64,000 nt of DNA, taken from positions 14,122,001 to 14,186,000 of the forward strand of contig NC_084813.1 of the NCBI RefSeq assembly GCF_963583255.1. Direction: 5' to 3'. The number at the start of each line of letters is the position of its first letter. The first letter of the stretch is position 1. Positions 10,985-24,314 of the stretch are shown here, piece by piece. The notes beneath the pieces are model-generated. The model saw only the letters and a program-made list of their open reading frames with translations, was not told the origin of the DNA and searched no databases. Origin of the DNA: Pyrus communis. Its lineage: Eukaryota > Streptophyta > Magnoliopsida > Rosales > Rosaceae. Position numbers and translations under genes: made by a program.

Positions 10985-13948
10985 TGATGCGCTCGACCCT
11001 GATATCCTCCAAACACCAGGGTAGGCACGTGCTGGTCGACACCTGAACATGACGAAGCCATAAAAGAATGCATGAGAACTAAAAACAAATAACTAACATA
11101 AATGAAACTTATAAATTTAATTATAATGAATATGCAATTGTGGAACGTGTTCAAAGCATACAACTAATCCAAGACACTAAAAAGGAATAATACAAAATGG
11201 GTTATTATACAAAATGGTCCCTGAGATTTGCATGATCAATAGAAATGGTCCCTGAGATTGTCCACCATCCATGATTTTGGTCCTTCCATTAAAAACAATT
11301 TTGGGCAATTTTCAAAGCTTTGTAACTCAATCGTTTCTTAACCAAATTCGACCCATAATATATCAAAATGAAGATAGGAAAGTGTAGAATAAGATTATAC
11401 CTATTTGGAAGCCCAATGGTTATCGAATATGGCTGGAAAATAGCCTGAAGGGTGACTAGTCCGTGGGAAAACTAGAAAACTTAGCGGAAACTGGGTAAAC
11501 TTTAAATGTTCATAACCATTTTCGAGTTAGCCACTTTCGAGCAGTTTTCCGGCCAAACCATGGCGTGTTAGTAGTAAAGAAAGATACGATTCTCTTCGTC
11601 TCATCAAGAAGTATGATTTTCATTTTTTGAATCACTCGATTTCGTTGAGTATTGAAGAAGTTATGAACGTTTAAAGTTTACCCAGTTTCCGGTGAGTTTT
11701 CCAGTTTTCCCGCGGACCAGTCACCTTTCAGGCTATTTTCCAGCCATCTCCAGCAATCATTGGGCTTCCAAATAGGTATAACTTGTTCTACACTTTCTTA
11801 TCTTCATTTTGATATATTATGGGCCAAATTTGCTTAAGAATTAATTGAGTTACGAAGCTTTGAAAATTGCCCAAAGAGTTTTTAACGGAATGACCAAAAT
11901 CATAGATGGTGGACAATCTCAGGGACATTTCTATTGATCATGCAAATCTTAGGGACCATTTTGTGTAATAACCCATATAAAATTGAATGAACAAAGGAAT
12001 GAGTCATACACCGAGAGGACTTGAAGATGCTGATGTGGGAGTGCCTTGACACCGGGATTGTACGCCTCGAATCTAAGTCATGAAGGGGCGCAAAACAAAA
12101 CATGAGTGGACCAAGTTGATATGTAAGTAGTACTAAAACGATTATGTACTAACATACTAACACCCAGGTTTATGAAAACTCGATAGCATAGTAAGTAATA
12201 GGTTTTTGAAACACTAGCATGCCATAAAACCTTTCATAAAACATATGTCATCTATAATGTGCTTAGTAATGTTATCATAATCGATTGAAGCCACTACATC
12301 ACCCGACCGAAGCCAAATATATGAATATCTTCCAACCGAAGCCACTACATCACTTGACTGAAGCCAAATATAAATATCACCCGGTCGAAGCCACTACATC
12401 ACCCGATCAAAGCCAAATATAAGTATCAATCACCTGTAGGCTCATAGTATGGATAATCACTAAGTAAGCACATAAAATCATGAGCATAATCTTTCCAAAA
12501 TATATATATCTCATTGGAGCTCAATAGCTCAAACATCATATCATAAATGTCTCAGTGAATAGTTTTTCGATAAAGCATCATATTTCATAAAGCGTAAATT
12601 CAATTTACTCACAAATGTTTCATACAACGTAACCATAAAATCATGCTTTCATGTATGCCTTTCTAATAGTAAAAATATGCATTTTGGAGGGGGGTCATTC
12701 ACAGATACTTCGCCGTCAAAAAGCCGTGCAAACAAGAGAAGACAAAAACACCACAAACAAATGCACCTAAGCACATAAAGGTACCAATTAATAACACTAT
12801 ACTAAAATGATTGAATTTGGGAAAACGAACATCGGAAACGGATTCAAGACGTCGAAAAACCTAAAGGGGAACCTCAGGTACCCTCATGCGCCGATTTGGG
12901 TCATCGAAAAAGTCATCGATGTCGCTGTGGTCGCCGTCGTGAACGGCGGCGAAGCACAGTACCTCATGTGGAGGCGCGTGTGCTCCACGCGCAAGCCAAG
13001 ACAAGTGTCCACGCGCTAACCAAGGTTTTGGAATGGGCCGGTTACTAGGCGAAAGGGTTTCGGGTTTGGGCTGATGGATCTGGCTTTCAGGATTATTGGG
13101 TTGGGCTTGCCAATTGGGTCGAGTTCCATGGCCTAACGAGTTAGGTCGGTTTAGTGTTTCCAACTTGGCTTTGACCCGTTTTCAGGCCGGGTTGGCCGTT
13201 TTGAGAAAGAACAAAGCCGGAGCCTTGCCAGCTTCGTTTAACCCCAAAGCCCACCTAAAACCTATCACGCAATATACCAAAATGAAGCCCAAGGAACAAG
13301 GAAGAGATTTGTACCAATGAGAGGTCGAGAGGTGGCCGGAGTTGGCCCAAAAATGACCTATAAGCTACTGGTTCATCGCCGAAAACTGGGCAAGTTTCCC
13401 CAAGTAGTTTTCTTTGTAGATTCAGCGTCCTACACATGTACATGGGAGTTAGTCTTCAACTCAAGACGAGGGAAGGACGAAGAAAATGGGCTTAGAACCT
13501 TACCAAGTTGGAAAAGTAACACCTGCCGGCAAGTGGGTGTGCTAAGCAAGTTGGATGGTCTTTATGCTTCACAGAGAATGGGGAAGGGGAGGGGGAGAAA
13601 GAGAGAGAGATAGAGAGAGAGTGAGAGATAGCAAGGCCCAACGATGGTGGTGGGTAATGGTGTTCGACGGAGGGAATGAGTGTATGTGTGTATGTGTGGT
13701 GCTCGAGGCAAAGGGGATGCAGCGAGGGAGAAAGATGGAGAAAGTAAGTGGTCCGAAAGTTGTCACAGGGAAGGGAAAGAAAGAAGTACAAGTAGGTTGG
13801 GGGACAAAAAGGAAAGTGGGCCCCACATGGCACACCATTTAAGACCCAAATAGTAGCCTTTATGAAATATCTATCCCAACTCCGATGAAATTACCAAAAC
13901 GCCATTCCATTATAAAATCCGTGAAATTATTTGGGATAGGTTGTTACA
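10985..13948 (-). mobile_element. 5' LTR of the large retroelement, containing a foldback insertion
   Basis: Plus-strand ends are TGATGCGCTC and TTGTTACA (TG...CA). It measures 2964 bp, about 2.18 kb without the foldback element at 11199-11974. It aligns with the truncated LTR at 5881-7445 and, more distantly, with the solo LTR at 23470-25866. GA-rich and GTGTGT tracts lie near 13590-13700. Small frames inside it are not conserved between copies and are not genes. Confidence 0.75.
11199..11974. mobile_element. Foldback / MULE-type MITE with long terminal inverted repeats
   Basis: The 776-bp element begins GGGTTATTATAC and ends with its complement GTGTAATAACCC. The two halves are inverted copies of roughly 350 bp with a short centre. 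The flanks ATACAAAAT (11190-11198) and ATATAAAAT (11975-11983) form a 9-bp target-site duplication with one mismatch. The related LTR copy at about 23655 has the empty site. No transposase is encoded. The TSD length fits Mutator-like elements. Confidence 0.85.
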
Positions 13949-14340
13949 ATCTACCCTCGTTAAAAAAAATTCCATCCTGAAATTTGAAATAACGTACTAT
14001 ACATAAGTACTCAAAGATAAGAAGGAATATATGTATAAAGAAGAAATCAAGTCAGAGTGGTTGTATCAAAGAGAATATGCCACACCGTCGTGAATGGGTT
14101 GCAATGGTTTCTCTTTAATGCCTCCAGGCTCATACCTTCTTCCTCCATCAGTATAAAAGTAGAAACATAAGTTATAAAGATATAATGTCGAAAATATATA
14201 GTAACGTAAGGTCAAAAATATGCACATATAATACGATAACGTCAAAATAGATATGTACTAACATAAAGGTCGAAAAACTCATATTGAACTTACCAGTGAA
14301 CATGGAAATGACTTGACCAAACATTTGTAACGTCAAAAAT

Positions 14341-14381
<41 letters not shown>

Positions 14382-15391
14382 CTAATATAGGGTAAATCAA
14401 AATACTTGTACTGAAAATCAAAATCGAAAATGAAAGTGGCTCTCGCCCAAGCATTCGTAACGTCACGTACCCCAACAATAACTAAACAGTAAAAACTATC
14501 GTAGACGGGTCTACCTGTCCACTTGCTTAACGAACCCAACGAATAAGCCATCGATATCACAGTCGGCCACTCGCGATATCGACAACTCATTGTTGTCTCG
14601 ATAAGCAAGTAGTAATTTCCTATAGGTGCAAACATACCAATTTGTCCAAACCCAGTTTCCCATAACAAAAAGAAATCAAACATCCGAAAACCAATTCGCA
14701 GAATTGCACTATCCAACTAGTGCTGCCAATATAATCTATCAAACCTAGTCTCAAATAGTGCCATACTCAAACTGAAAATAAAAACTATCATCGTAACTAC
14801 TCCAAAAGAGGTCGGTGCAAATTCTAATCATTCAGAAACCACAAATATAAAAAAACACAACATGTCTTCCAAGGTCAAGATAGTTCGTTCAGACTGTCCA
14901 ATAGTCTACGAATAAAAATGTGGTACGAGACAAACAACTTAGTACTCAAGGCCTACAAGAAAATTTCACAAGACTTAGAAGTGAAACGCACGTCATGATG
15001 AGGTACAAAAGTGACGATACATTGAGAACCAGAACATTGTGATTCACAACGCCTAAGCGAGCTGATTCATTGAAAATTTCTCTCAAATTTAGCGAACAAC
15101 TATGCCGAGAAGGCTAAGAGAACACTCAAGAATTTAAGATTCAAAACAAGTCTAACAGATCTAAAGTATGAGATAACTAGAGTGAAAGCGTAACTTTGAC
15201 GCAAGAACATGTGTGAGTAACTAACTTGATTTTGTGGTGGCAAGTCGAGATGGTTGAGCAGGGACTCGACTCAAGTGGTAGTCAAAAGTAATCTGATATA
15301 CGGGAACTTAGACTTTTTCCCATTCCAACTTTCACAACAACTTATTACAACAATAAACTCAGAAACGATAATCTCAAGGATATTCAATCCT
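13949..15391 (-). mobile_element. Second partial internal region of the large retroelement
   Basis: This aligns with 7446-8918, starting from the same polypurine tract and including the long (AT)n tract at 14343-14381. It ends within the shared GGATATTCAATC block near 15391. Because internal sequence lies outside the right LTR, the array reads LTR-internal-LTR-internal. This fits unequal recombination between elements or a head-to-tail insertion. It stops about 260 bp before the SF3B1 start codon. Confidence 0.75.
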
Positions 15392-15652
15392 TACTCCAAC
15401 GGATTTGTGCATGTAGGTTTATTTTCTTTTACTGGGCCAAAAAGGAAAACCCAAGCCCATCGCATACCCGAAATGCAAACCCCTAATTTATACTGAGATC
15501 CGATCTACGTATGGAATTGGGGAAATCTCCCGAATAAGATTCAAGGTCGGTAAACTCCTGAATTGAGTACCCAAAAACCCTAAATTCCTGAATTAAAATC
15601 TCTATCCCAGCTCAGATCCTAGTACCAAATTCTCGATACCAAAACCCTAGTC
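15392..15652 (+). promoter_or_regulatory. SF3B1 proximal promoter and 5' UTR
   Basis: This is the only non-transposon sequence between the retroelement and the SF3B1 ATG. It carries a plant-typical CCCTAA-rich leader (AAACCCCTAATT at about 15477, AAAACCCTAG just before the ATG). Several matches to AAACCCTA resemble telo-box motifs common upstream of plant housekeeping genes. No clear TATA box was seen. Confidence 0.5.
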
Positions 15653-18600
15653 ATGGCTTCCGACGACGAGATAGAGAAGACGCAGGAAGAGAGGAAGAGG
15701 ATGGAGAAGCAATTGGCCTCCCTCACCTCCGTCACCTTCGACACAGACCTCTACGGCGGCACCGACAAGGGCGCATACGTCTCGTCGATCCCTGTGAACG
15801 ACGACGATGACAACGCGGAGGCCATGGACAATGAAATTGCTCGGAGGATGGCGGCGTCGTACACGGCCCCCAAGTCGGTGTTGAATGAGAGGCCGAGAGG
15901 CGGCGACGCCGATGAGGATTTGGGGTTCAAGAAGCCGCAGAGGATTATCGATCGGGAGGATGATTATCGACAGCGGAGGTTGAACCGTATCATATCGCCT
16001 GAGCGGCACGACCCGTTTGCGTCCGGGGAGAAGACTCCGGACCCGTCGGTGAGGACTTATGCCGATGTGATGAGGGAGGAAGCCCTGAAGAGGGAGAAGG
16101 ATGAGACTCTGAAGCTTATTGCTAAGAAGATGAAGGAGAAAGAGGAGGCGCCGCCGGAAAAGGAGGATAAGCTTGCTGCTGCTGAGGCGGCGCCTCAAAA
16201 GAGGAGGAATCGGTGGGACCAGTCTCAGGATGGCGATGGTGGGGGCAAGAAGGCGAAAACGTCGGATTGGGACTTGCCGGATACGACGCCAGGAAAGTGG
16301 GATGCGACTCCGACGCCAGGGAGGGTTTCGGATTCGACTCCATCACTGGGGAGGAGGAACCGCTGGGATGAGACACCCACTCCGGGGCGGGTGGCAGATT
16401 CAGATGCTACTCCAGCTGGTGCTGTCACTCCTGGTGCCACCCCTGCTGGGATGGCTTGGGATGCGACTCCGAAGCTTCCTGGGATGGCCACACCGACACC
16501 GAAACGGCAGAGGTCAAGGTGGGATGAAACCCCTGCCTCAATGGGCAGTGCGACCCCAATGGCTGGGGCAACCCCTGCTGCTGCCTATACACCTGGTGTG
16601 ACCCCTGTAGGTGGAGTTGAACTTGCTACGCCAACACCCGGGGCTATTAATGTGAGGGGAGCCATTACGCCAGAACAATATAATCTATTGAGGTGGGAGA
16701 AGGATATTGAAGAGAGGAATAGACCATTGACTGATGAAGAGCTGGATGCTATGTTTCCTCAAGAAGGGTATAAAGTTTTGGACCCACCGTCTTCTTATGT
16801 GCCGATTAGGACTCCAGCGAGGAAGCTTCTGGCTACCCCGACTCCAATGGGGACTCCTATGTATTCTATTCCGGAAGAGAATCGCGGGCAGCAGTTTGAT
16901 GTGCCTAAGGAGTTGCCTGGTGGGTTACCGTTTATGAAGCCCGAGGACTATCAGTACTTTGGGGCGTTGCTGAATGAAGATGAGGAGGAGGAATTGTCCC
17001 CTGATGAGCAGAAAGAGCGGAAGATTATGAAGCTTTTGCTTAAAGTTAAGAATGGAACACCACAGCAGAGAAAGACAGCGTTGAGGCAGCTTACGGATAA
17101 GGCTCGTGAGTTTGGTGCTGGCCCCTTGTTTAACCGCATTTTACCTCTGCTTATGCAACCCACTTTGGAAGACCAAGAGAGGCATCTTTTGGTTAAGGTA
17201 ATTGATCGAGTGCTTTATAAATTGGATGAGTTGGTACGTCCTTATGTGCATAAAATTCTTGTTGTTATTGAACCTTTGTTGATTGATGAAGACTATTATG
17301 CGCGTGTTGAAGGGAGAGAAATTATCTCCAATCTTAGTAAAGCAGCTGGTTTGGCTACTATGATTGCAGCCATGCGTCCGGATATTGATAACATTGATGA
17401 ATATGTTAGGAACACTACTGCCAGAGCTTTTAGTGTTGTTGCTTCTGCGCTTGGTATACCTGCACTGTTGCCATTTTTGAAAGCCGTGTGTCAGAGCAAG
17501 AAGTCTTGGCAAGCACGGCACACTGGAATCAAGATTGTTCAGCAGATTGCCATTTTGATCGGGTGTGCTGTACTTCCCCACTTGAGGTCTCTTGTGGAAA
17601 TTATTGAGAATGGTCTGAGTGATGAAAATCAGAAGGTTCGTACAATTACTGCTTTATCTCTTGCTGCTCTCGCTGAGGCTGCTGCCCCATACGGTATTGA
17701 GAGCTTTGACTCTGTGTTGAAGCCATTGTGGAAGGGTATTAGGTCTCACCGTGGAAAGGTTTTGGCTGCCTTCTTGAAGGCAATTGGTTTTATTATTCCC
17801 CTTATGGATGCAATGTATGCGAGTTACTATACAAAGGAAGTGATGGTTGTTTTGATTAGAGAGTTCCAGTCTCCCGATGAAGAGATGAAGAAAATTGTGC
17901 TCAAAGTTGTCAAACAGTGTGTGAGTACAGAAGGTGTAGAGCCTGAGTATATAAGAAGTGATATTCTTCCTGAGTTCTTCAAAAACTTCTGGGTTAGAAG
18001 GATGGCTTTGGATAGGAGAAACTACAGGCAATTGGTGGAAACAACTGTGGAGATAGCAAACAAAGTGGGTGTTGCTGATATAGTTGGGAGAATTGTTGAG
18101 GATCTCAAAGATGAGAGTGAACCGTATAGGAGAATGGTTATGGAGACAATCGAGAAGGTGGTTGTGAACTTGGGTGCATCTGACATTGATGCTCGGTTGG
18201 AGGAGCTTCTCATTGATGGTATCCTTTATGCTTTCCAGGAGCAGACCAGTGATGATGCAAATGTGATGCTTAATGGATTCGGTGCAGTTGTGAATTCTCT
18301 TGGTCTGAGGGTAAAACCTTACCTTCCTCAGATTTGTGGTACCATTAAGTGGCGTTTGAATAACAAGAGTGCAAAGGTCAGACAGCAAGCTGCGGATCTT
18401 ATTTCGAGAATTGCTGTTGTCATGAAGCAGTGCCAAGAGGAGCAACTGATGGGTCATCTTGGTGTTGTATTGTATGAGTATTTGGGAGAAGAGTATCCAG
18501 AAGTTTTGGGATCAATTCTGGGAGCGCTGAAGGCAATTGTGAATGTTATTGGTATGACAAAGATGACTCCTCCTATAAAGGATTTGCTTCCCAGGTTGAC

Positions 18601-19453
18601 ACCAATTTTGAAGAATAGGCATGAGAAAGTCCAGGAGAACTGTATTGACCTTGTTGGTCGTATTGCTGATCGTGGTGCTGAGTTTGTTCCCGCAAGGGAG
18701 TGGATGAGGATCTGTTTTGAGCTTCTTGAGATGCTCAAGGCTCATAAGAAGGGTATCCGGCGAGCTACAGTGAATACTTTTGGGTACATTGCCAAAGCCA
18801 TTGGTCCACAAGATGTCCTCGCAACTCTTTTGAACAATCTCAAAGTGCAGGAGCGTCAGAACCGTGTTTGCACCACTGTGGCAATCGCAATAGTAGCTGA
18901 AACCTGTTCGCCTTTCACAGTTCTTCCGGCCCTGATGAATGAGTATCGTGTTCCAGAGCTTAATGTGCAGAATGGTGTATTGAAATCCCTTTCGTTCTTG
19001 TTTGAGTACATCGGTGAAATGGGAAAGGACTATATCTATGCAGTGACCCCGCTGCTAGAGGATGCCCTCATGGATAGAGATCTGGTTCACAGGCAAACTG
19101 CTGCTTCTGCTGTCAAGCACATGGCTCTGGGAGTAGCGGGATTGGGATGCGAGGACGCTTTGGTCCACTTGCTGAACTACGTCTGGCCAAACATATTTGA
19201 GACATCCCCGCACGTTATCAACGCGGTCATGGAAGCGATTGAAGGGATGAGAGTGGCGTTAGGTGCTGCGGTTGTGCTCAACTACTGTCTCCAGGGGCTG
19301 TTCCATCCTGCTAGGAAGGTTAGAGAGGTGTACTGGAAGATTTACAACTCATTGTATATCGGAGCTCAAGATGCTCTTGTTGCATCGTACCCGATGCTCG
19401 AGGATGAGGAACATAACGTATATACCCGGCCCGAGCTAATGATGTTTGTATGA
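15653..19453 (+). CDS. SF3B1: Splicing factor 3B subunit 1, complete intronless gene
   Basis: This encodes a 1266-residue protein, close to the 1304-residue human and ~1269-residue Arabidopsis proteins. It is the HEAT-repeat core of SF3b in the U2 snRNP and holds the branch-point adenosine duplex. The N-terminal ~320 residues are rich in TP dipeptides and RWDxTP repeats, which in other species bind U2AF-homology motif proteins and are phosphorylated. From about residue 460 to the end the HEAT repeats run without interruption. Human cancer-hotspot residues R625, H662, K666 and K700 correspond here to R586, H623, K627 and K661, all conserved, with a constant offset of 39. The start ATG follows a CCCTAG leader and opens [11 protein letters not shown]. 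There are no introns, frameshifts or stops. It has a near-identical C-terminal partner at 1-586. Confidence 0.98.
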   Translation: MASDDEIEKTQEERKRMEKQLASLTSVTFDTDLYGGTDKGAYVSSIPVNDDDDNAEAMDNEIARRMAASYTAPKSVLNERPRGGDADEDLGFKKPQRIIDREDDYRQRRLNRIISPERHDPFASGEKTPDPSVRTYADVMREEALKREKDETLKLIAKKMKEKEEAPPEKEDKLAAAEAAPQKRRNRWDQSQDGDGGGKKAKTSDWDLPDTTPGKWDATPTPGRVSDSTPSLGRRNRWDETPTPGRVADSDATPAGAVTPGATPAGMAWDATPKLPGMATPTPKRQRSRWDETPASMGSATPMAGATPAAAYTPGVTPVGGVELATPTPGAINVRGAITPEQYNLLRWEKDIEERNRPLTDEELDAMFPQEGYKVLDPPSSYVPIRTPARKLLATPTPMGTPMYSIPEENRGQQFDVPKELPGGLPFMKPEDYQYFGALLNEDEEEELSPDEQKERKIMKLLLKVKNGTPQQRKTALRQLTDKAREFGAGPLFNRILPLLMQPTLEDQERHLLVKVIDRVLYKLDELVRPYVHKILVVIEPLLIDEDYYARVEGREIISNLSKAAGLATMIAAMRPDIDNIDEYVRNTTARAFSVVASALGIPALLPFLKAVCQSKKSWQARHTGIKIVQQIAILIGCAVLPHLRSLVEIIENGLSDENQKVRTITALSLAALAEAAAPYGIESFDSVLKPLWKGIRSHRGKVLAAFLKAIGFIIPLMDAMYASYYTKEVMVVLIREFQSPDEEMKKIVLKVVKQCVSTEGVEPEYIRSDILPEFFKNFWVRRMALDRRNYRQLVETTVEIANKVGVADIVGRIVEDLKDESEPYRRMVMETIEKVVVNLGASDIDARLEELLIDGILYAFQEQTSDDANVMLNGFGAVVNSLGLRVKPYLPQICGTIKWRLNNKSAKVRQQAADLISRIAVVMKQCQEEQLMGHLGVVLYEYLGEEYPEVLGSILGALKAIVNVIGMTKMTPPIKDLLPRLTPILKNRHEKVQENCIDLVGRIADRGAEFVPAREWMRICFELLEMLKAHKKGIRRATVNTFGYIAKAIGPQDVLATLLNNLKVQERQNRVCTTVAIAIVAETCSPFTVLPALMNEYRVPELNVQNGVLKSLSFLFEYIGEMGKDYIYAVTPLLEDALMDRDLVHRQTAASAVKHMALGVAGLGCEDALVHLLNYVWPNIFETSPHVINAVMEAIEGMRVALGAAVVLNYCLQGLFHPARKVREVYWKIYNSLYIGAQDALVASYPMLEDEEHNVYTRPELMMFV

Positions 19454-20469
19454 GCGGCTGCTGCTGTGGCCACCGGATTTAGGAATGCAGCTGCTGTTTA
19501 GGCTTTACCATGCTTTGCCGATACTTCATAGTTGTTGTATTCTCTTCTAAATCAGTAAAATTGTGGTATTGTTGCTGAAACTCGTTTAAAAAACTCGTTC
19601 GATCGCAAGATTTTGCATTCTTTTCGATTTTCTGCGATTGCAGTGCGGTGTCGGAAAAATAATTATTCATAAATATATGTTAAAAATAAAGTGTCATGTC
19701 GTTTAGTTGGATAAAAGTATTCGTTCATGTACCTGAGCTTTCGAGTTTGAATCTCGCTTTTTTTTTCTTTTTTTCTTTTTTGTATGAGTAATGGTTTACC
19801 TGATGGCCAATGTAAATGAAGAAATAAACTAAAGACGAACTGACTGAACTAAGCCTTAATCCTTACTATTTTAGTTTGAAGTTTATATGATCTAATCTCC
19901 ACTATATATGTCCTTGAAAATCATCTTAGACAACTTCACCTGTCATCTATAATTTTTTTATACGTCACGTTACTTCCTTCTTTGGATCCTATTGAAGTAG
20001 TTTAGCGGTGACCAAATATCATGTGAATAAATCACATTATTTTATTGCAAAACTTTTGGAAAGCAATACCGAATAGTCTTGGAAATTATTTTAAGAATTA
20101 TAAGTTAGATTTAATTATAATTTTATAATCTTTAATTATCACCCCAGATGTTGCAGATGAAACACTGCCAGAAAATGAACTCTCTTTGTTTAAATTTGCA
20201 GGTTGGTGGGAAAGAGTTGGATCTTGTTGAGGTTTGGTGGGTTGGGAATGGGAGAGAGTGAAAGTGAGTAGCAGTGAGTGGAAGAATTTGTTTGATTTTT
20301 TAGTGTAAACTAATGTTTTTGCGTCGAAGAATCTGATTAACAGTTGTGCCTCTTTGAAGAATTTGCTTTTTACTTGCGGAAACGTCTGGTTGCTGAGATT
20401 GAGGGAAAGAAAAGCAAGAAACTAATTGAGGGTGTAAAATGTTCTAACTTTCAGTATTTTATTCTACAG
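19454..20469. other. SF3B1 3' UTR and AT-rich intergenic sequence
   Basis: The first ~170 bp match the 3' UTR of the other SF3B1 copy, including AATCAGTAAAATTGT. A weak tRNA-like or SINE-like segment ending in GAGTTTGAATCTCGC followed by T-rich sequence lies at about 19695-19790. Nothing else is recognisable up to 20469. Confidence 0.5.
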
Positions 20470-20474
20470 CATCC

Positions 20475-21097
20475 TGTTGTGCCTTGGCCCGTTCGTTTGT
20501 GCGGAACCAAGATTCAGATTACAACCTCACCAAAATCACACACAGTTAAACAAAATAAAATACAAGAAATAAAGACACAGAGAAATTTACGAGGTTCGGC
20601 AAAAAACTGCCTACGTCCCCGGAGAGATATTGCTCTTCACTATGAGAATAACAGTACAAGTATACATGAGTTAAATCGACATAACCCAATCCCATATCCC
20701 TTGTACACCCACTCACAGAATTTTCCCAAGAGCCTCACTCTACCCCAATAGTTCTTTCACTAGAGACCTTTCACTCTAGCTCTCTTGATTTCTCGCACCC
20801 GTGCCCATGGTAGAGCCAAATGCTCACACCATCTCTTTGGATGCTTTTTTTCTCCATCTCTCTCTTACACAAAGGCATAACCAAATGCCTTAATATAAAC
20901 AAAAGGCCCCGCCTTCTCTCTCTCCTCTTCTCTCTTTCGGCTCCAATTCTTTGCCTTTGTAAAAGCCACAAATCAAGAGCTAGACATCATAATGATGTCC
21001 CCCTTTTTTTCTCCCCAAAACAAGGAAAGATGTTTTCTTTCTTTCTTTAGCCGAAAGGTATTTTGGAGGATAGTCCACTTGGCCACAAACTCCAACA
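20475..21097 (-). mobile_element. Solo LTR, probably Ty1/copia
   Basis: This 623-bp block has TG...CA ends (TGTTGTGCC ... CTCCAACA) and an exact 5-bp target-site duplication, CATCC, at 20470-20474 and 21098-21102. The minus-strand start (TGTTGGAGTTTGTGGCC) and the internal GAGGTTCGGC block are typical of plant copia LTRs. There is no internal region or second LTR, so it is the product of LTR-LTR recombination. Confidence 0.88.
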
Positions 21098-21415
21098 CAT
21101 CCAAACTTGAGGGTGTAAAAAGTAATTTTTCCTAAAATTAGTGTTGAAAACTACAAGACGAGCCACACAAATGGCTAGCTTAGCAAGTGATTTCCATGAT
21201 GTTATGAAAGTGAATTTGTCATTGACTATATTTATTAATTATCATGTTCTATTCAAAGAAAAAATTACTATTTGAATATTAAGGTTGTTTGCGTAAGATT
21301 ATAATAGTAAGGTGAAGAAAATCAAAATACAATAATAGTAAACAGAAAGTGAGGATGCTAAACATGAAGGTGACAGTTTTCCTCCTCAAGTAGCCAAGTG
21401 GTTGTCCTCTAAAAT

Positions 21416-21616
21416 GGGAAGAGATCCTCTCTAGATCTCTCCCACCAAAGCTACCCAATCCATTAATCTGGGTCATTGAAATTTGATCCAACGGCTACAA
21501 TTATTATAACTTTTAAAGAGACCTCCTGTTTGTAGCCGTTTGGATCAAATTTCAATAGTCCGGATTAATGGATTGGGTGGATTTGGTGGGAGAGATCCGG
21601 AGAGGATCTCTTTCCC
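21416..21616. mobile_element. Foldback MITE, 201 bp
   Basis: The ends are GGGAAGAGATCC and its near-complement GGATCTCTTTCCC. Inverted arms of about 85 bp contain GGTGGGAGAGATC and AATTTGATCCAACGGCTACAA and their complements. The flanks TCTAAAAT at 21408-21415 and 21617-21624 are an exact 8-bp duplication, as left by hAT-type elements. Confidence 0.8.
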
Positions 21617-21969
21617 TCTAAAATAGCCAAGTGTATGGAGCGGTAAGACGGTGAGAGTATCTCCAATCATGTTTTTTTGAGAGCTCATTTTCGCTTTTTG
21701 AATTGATGGCTTTAGCACTTGATCCTACGTCACTTAATGTGTCATTGAGGAATCAAAACCTCTTTTGATTCTGCGTTGCTTGTTGCATCAAGGTTTTTTA
21801 TTTTAGAAGCAGGATTAGGACTGTGATAGATGATGTATTTTTTTAAATCCTCTTTAAAGTTTAGTTAAAAACTCATTTAGAGAGCCTATTTAAGATGCAC
21901 TGATAATGATTAAGAATTGTTTGGAGTTTTCAAATAAAAGGTAGTTATGAGTTTTGTGATTTGAATTCT

Positions 21970-22195
21970 TGGTTCCAACCCTCTTTGATGGAAAAGGATC
22001 AAGGATTCTTTTTCCTAGAGATCTCGTGATCGTGACTGTTCATCATACATTATGCGGTCAAAAATCATTTCAAAGTTTAAATTTTAAAATTAAATATAAA
22101 AAGTACCTAACAAAAACTGACCGCATAATGTACGATGAATGGTCACGATCACAGAATCCCTAGGAAAAGGATCCGATGAGGATCCTATTCCCTCT
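21970..22195. mobile_element. Foldback MITE, about 225 bp
   Basis: Inverted arms pair the segments around GGAAAAGGATCAAGG and CATACATTATGCGGTCA (left) with TGACCGCATAATGTACGATG and CTAGGAAAAGGATCCGATG (right), separated by an AT-rich centre. The exact ends and duplication were not resolved. Confidence 0.65.
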
Positions 22196-23775
22196 TTTAT
22201 GACAAGTAATTGTTCAAATTTAATAGATTCCTTGCTACTGTTTTTTCTTTGAACTTCATATAAAACACTAAATATGAGCAATGTATTTGTTTATTCTAAA
22301 AATAAAAAAGTTAGAAGTTGAATTCTTCTCGTCAATGTAAATGAGAAATTTCTTTATCTTCGAAAAAATCTTGATCATTAGAATGGTTCTCTTCACGCTT
22401 TTACATTACATTTACCAAGTGAAATTTATTTGCATATTGTCAGTAATAATTATTAGGGTAAATTACATTTTACCCCCTTAGGTTTGAGTGCAATTACAAC
22501 CTCATACAACATTTTTAAAACATTTCAATCTCTTACATAAACTTATATTTAGTTGAAATTTCATACATCCGTTAATCAAGTTGTTAGTTTGATTGTTAAG
22601 TGATTAGGCGGCAACCTACAGGTCCCACGTTTTTACTAATGTGGCAATCAATAATATGACACAGGATAAAATAGAAAACAAATCTTCTTTTATATATAAA
22701 AATATTAATTTAAAAAGAAAAATAATATGTCAAGCAGGTCCCACTCTTCCTCTTCTCTCTCCTTCCTCTCGTATTCTCTCCTTTGCAATAGGAGCAAAAT
22801 GCAGCACTGCCAGTTAAACTGCTCACCATTTTTTCAGAAAACTGGATGGATAACAAGAAACGAGTTATGGGGAAGAAGAAGAGAGTCGCACTGTTTAGAA
22901 CAGGAGAGATGGATTTTTGCCAAAACAAAACTTTGGGTTCGAATCAGAAATGTGTAGAAAGGAAGGAGAAATCAAAGGATGAGAGAGAGGTTTTTTTCTG
23001 AGTCTTCCTCAATCCCATGTGCTTAGAAAGAGGTTTTGCAGTCCAATAAGGACTGGGTAAAAAGGAAGGGGAAACCGAAGGGTCAAACATGTTTGAACTT
23101 TTAATAGAAGGGTCTTAATAGGAAATTGGACCTACTCGGGATTTTTGGATTTCACTTTTAATTGATTTCAAGTTACAACCAACTATGAGAGATATTGGAG
23201 ATAATGAGGCAATTCAAACGAAGGAGGCAAAGAAGTTGAAGGAGACGAAGAACTAAATTGTCACAATCTGCATATAAAAATTACCAAATTCGTACAACCC
23301 AACACACATCTCCTGCATATGGACGGGAAGTCGATGTAACAAACTAACTGGTCAACCATGGCGGTCTCTTCGAACAGGGGGAGAGGGAAGAGAACGCCCT
23401 TGTGAATGTAGACGAGCACGGGGTAGTCAAAGAGGGGGAGGTCAGCGAGCGAAGATTGGCGAGGGCGGATGACACACCCGACCTTGATATTCCCCGAACA
23501 CTAGAGTAGGCACATGCTCGCCAACACCTAAAGGTGTCGAAGCCATATTAGAATGCATGAGAACAAGAAATAAGTAAGACTTATAAATTTAAATATAATT
23601 AATATGTAAATGAGGAACTTGTTCAAAGAATACAACTAATCTAGAACACTAAAAAGAAATAATATAAAATTGAATGAATAAAGGAATGGATCCTACATCG
23701 AGAGGACTCGAAGATGCCGATGCGGAAGTGTCTTGATGTTGGGATTATACGCCTCGATTCTAAGTCCTGAGGGGG

Positions 23776-23960
23776 GCGCAAAATAAACATAAGTGGACCA
23801 AGTTGATATATATATATATATATAATACTGAAATAGTTATCAACATACTAACACCCAAAGTTTTATGAAATGGCGCAAAATAAATATGAGTGAACCAAGT
23901 TGATATATATAATACTGAAATAGTTATCAACATACTAACACCCAAAGTTTTATGAAAACT
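23776..23960. repeat. Tandem duplication of about 97 bp inside the solo LTR
   Basis: The block from GGCGCAAAATAAA through CCCAAAGTTTTATGAAA occurs twice in direct succession. The copies differ mainly in the length of an (AT)n run. Confidence 0.85.
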
Positions 23961-24314
23961 AATAGCATAATATGTAATAGGTCTTCTGAAAACCCTAGCA
24001 TGCCATAAAACCTTTCATAAAACATATCTCGTATATAGTGTGCTAACTAGCGGTATCATAATCGACCCGAAAGCCCCTACATCACTTGACCCGAAGGCCA
24101 ATATAAATATCTTCATTCGACCCGTAGGCCCCAACATCACCTGACCCAAAGGCCAATATATAAATCTTCATTCGACCCGTAGGCCCTTACATCATCTGAC
24201 CGAAGCCAATATAAGTATCGTCGTTCGTAGCCAGAACAGTGACCACTAAATACACACAAAACATTGAACATACTCTTTCCAAACATAAGTACATATATCT
24301 CAAAATCATCTTCA

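Noticed and set aside
15647..16198. 183-codon open frame on the minus strand over the SF3B1 start
   Set aside because: Antisense shadow of a GC-rich, biased coding region; leucine/arginine-rich with no domain features.
19695..19790. tRNA-like segment that might be a SINE
   Set aside because: Only a weak B-box-like GAGTTTGAATC and T-rich end; no target-site duplication found.
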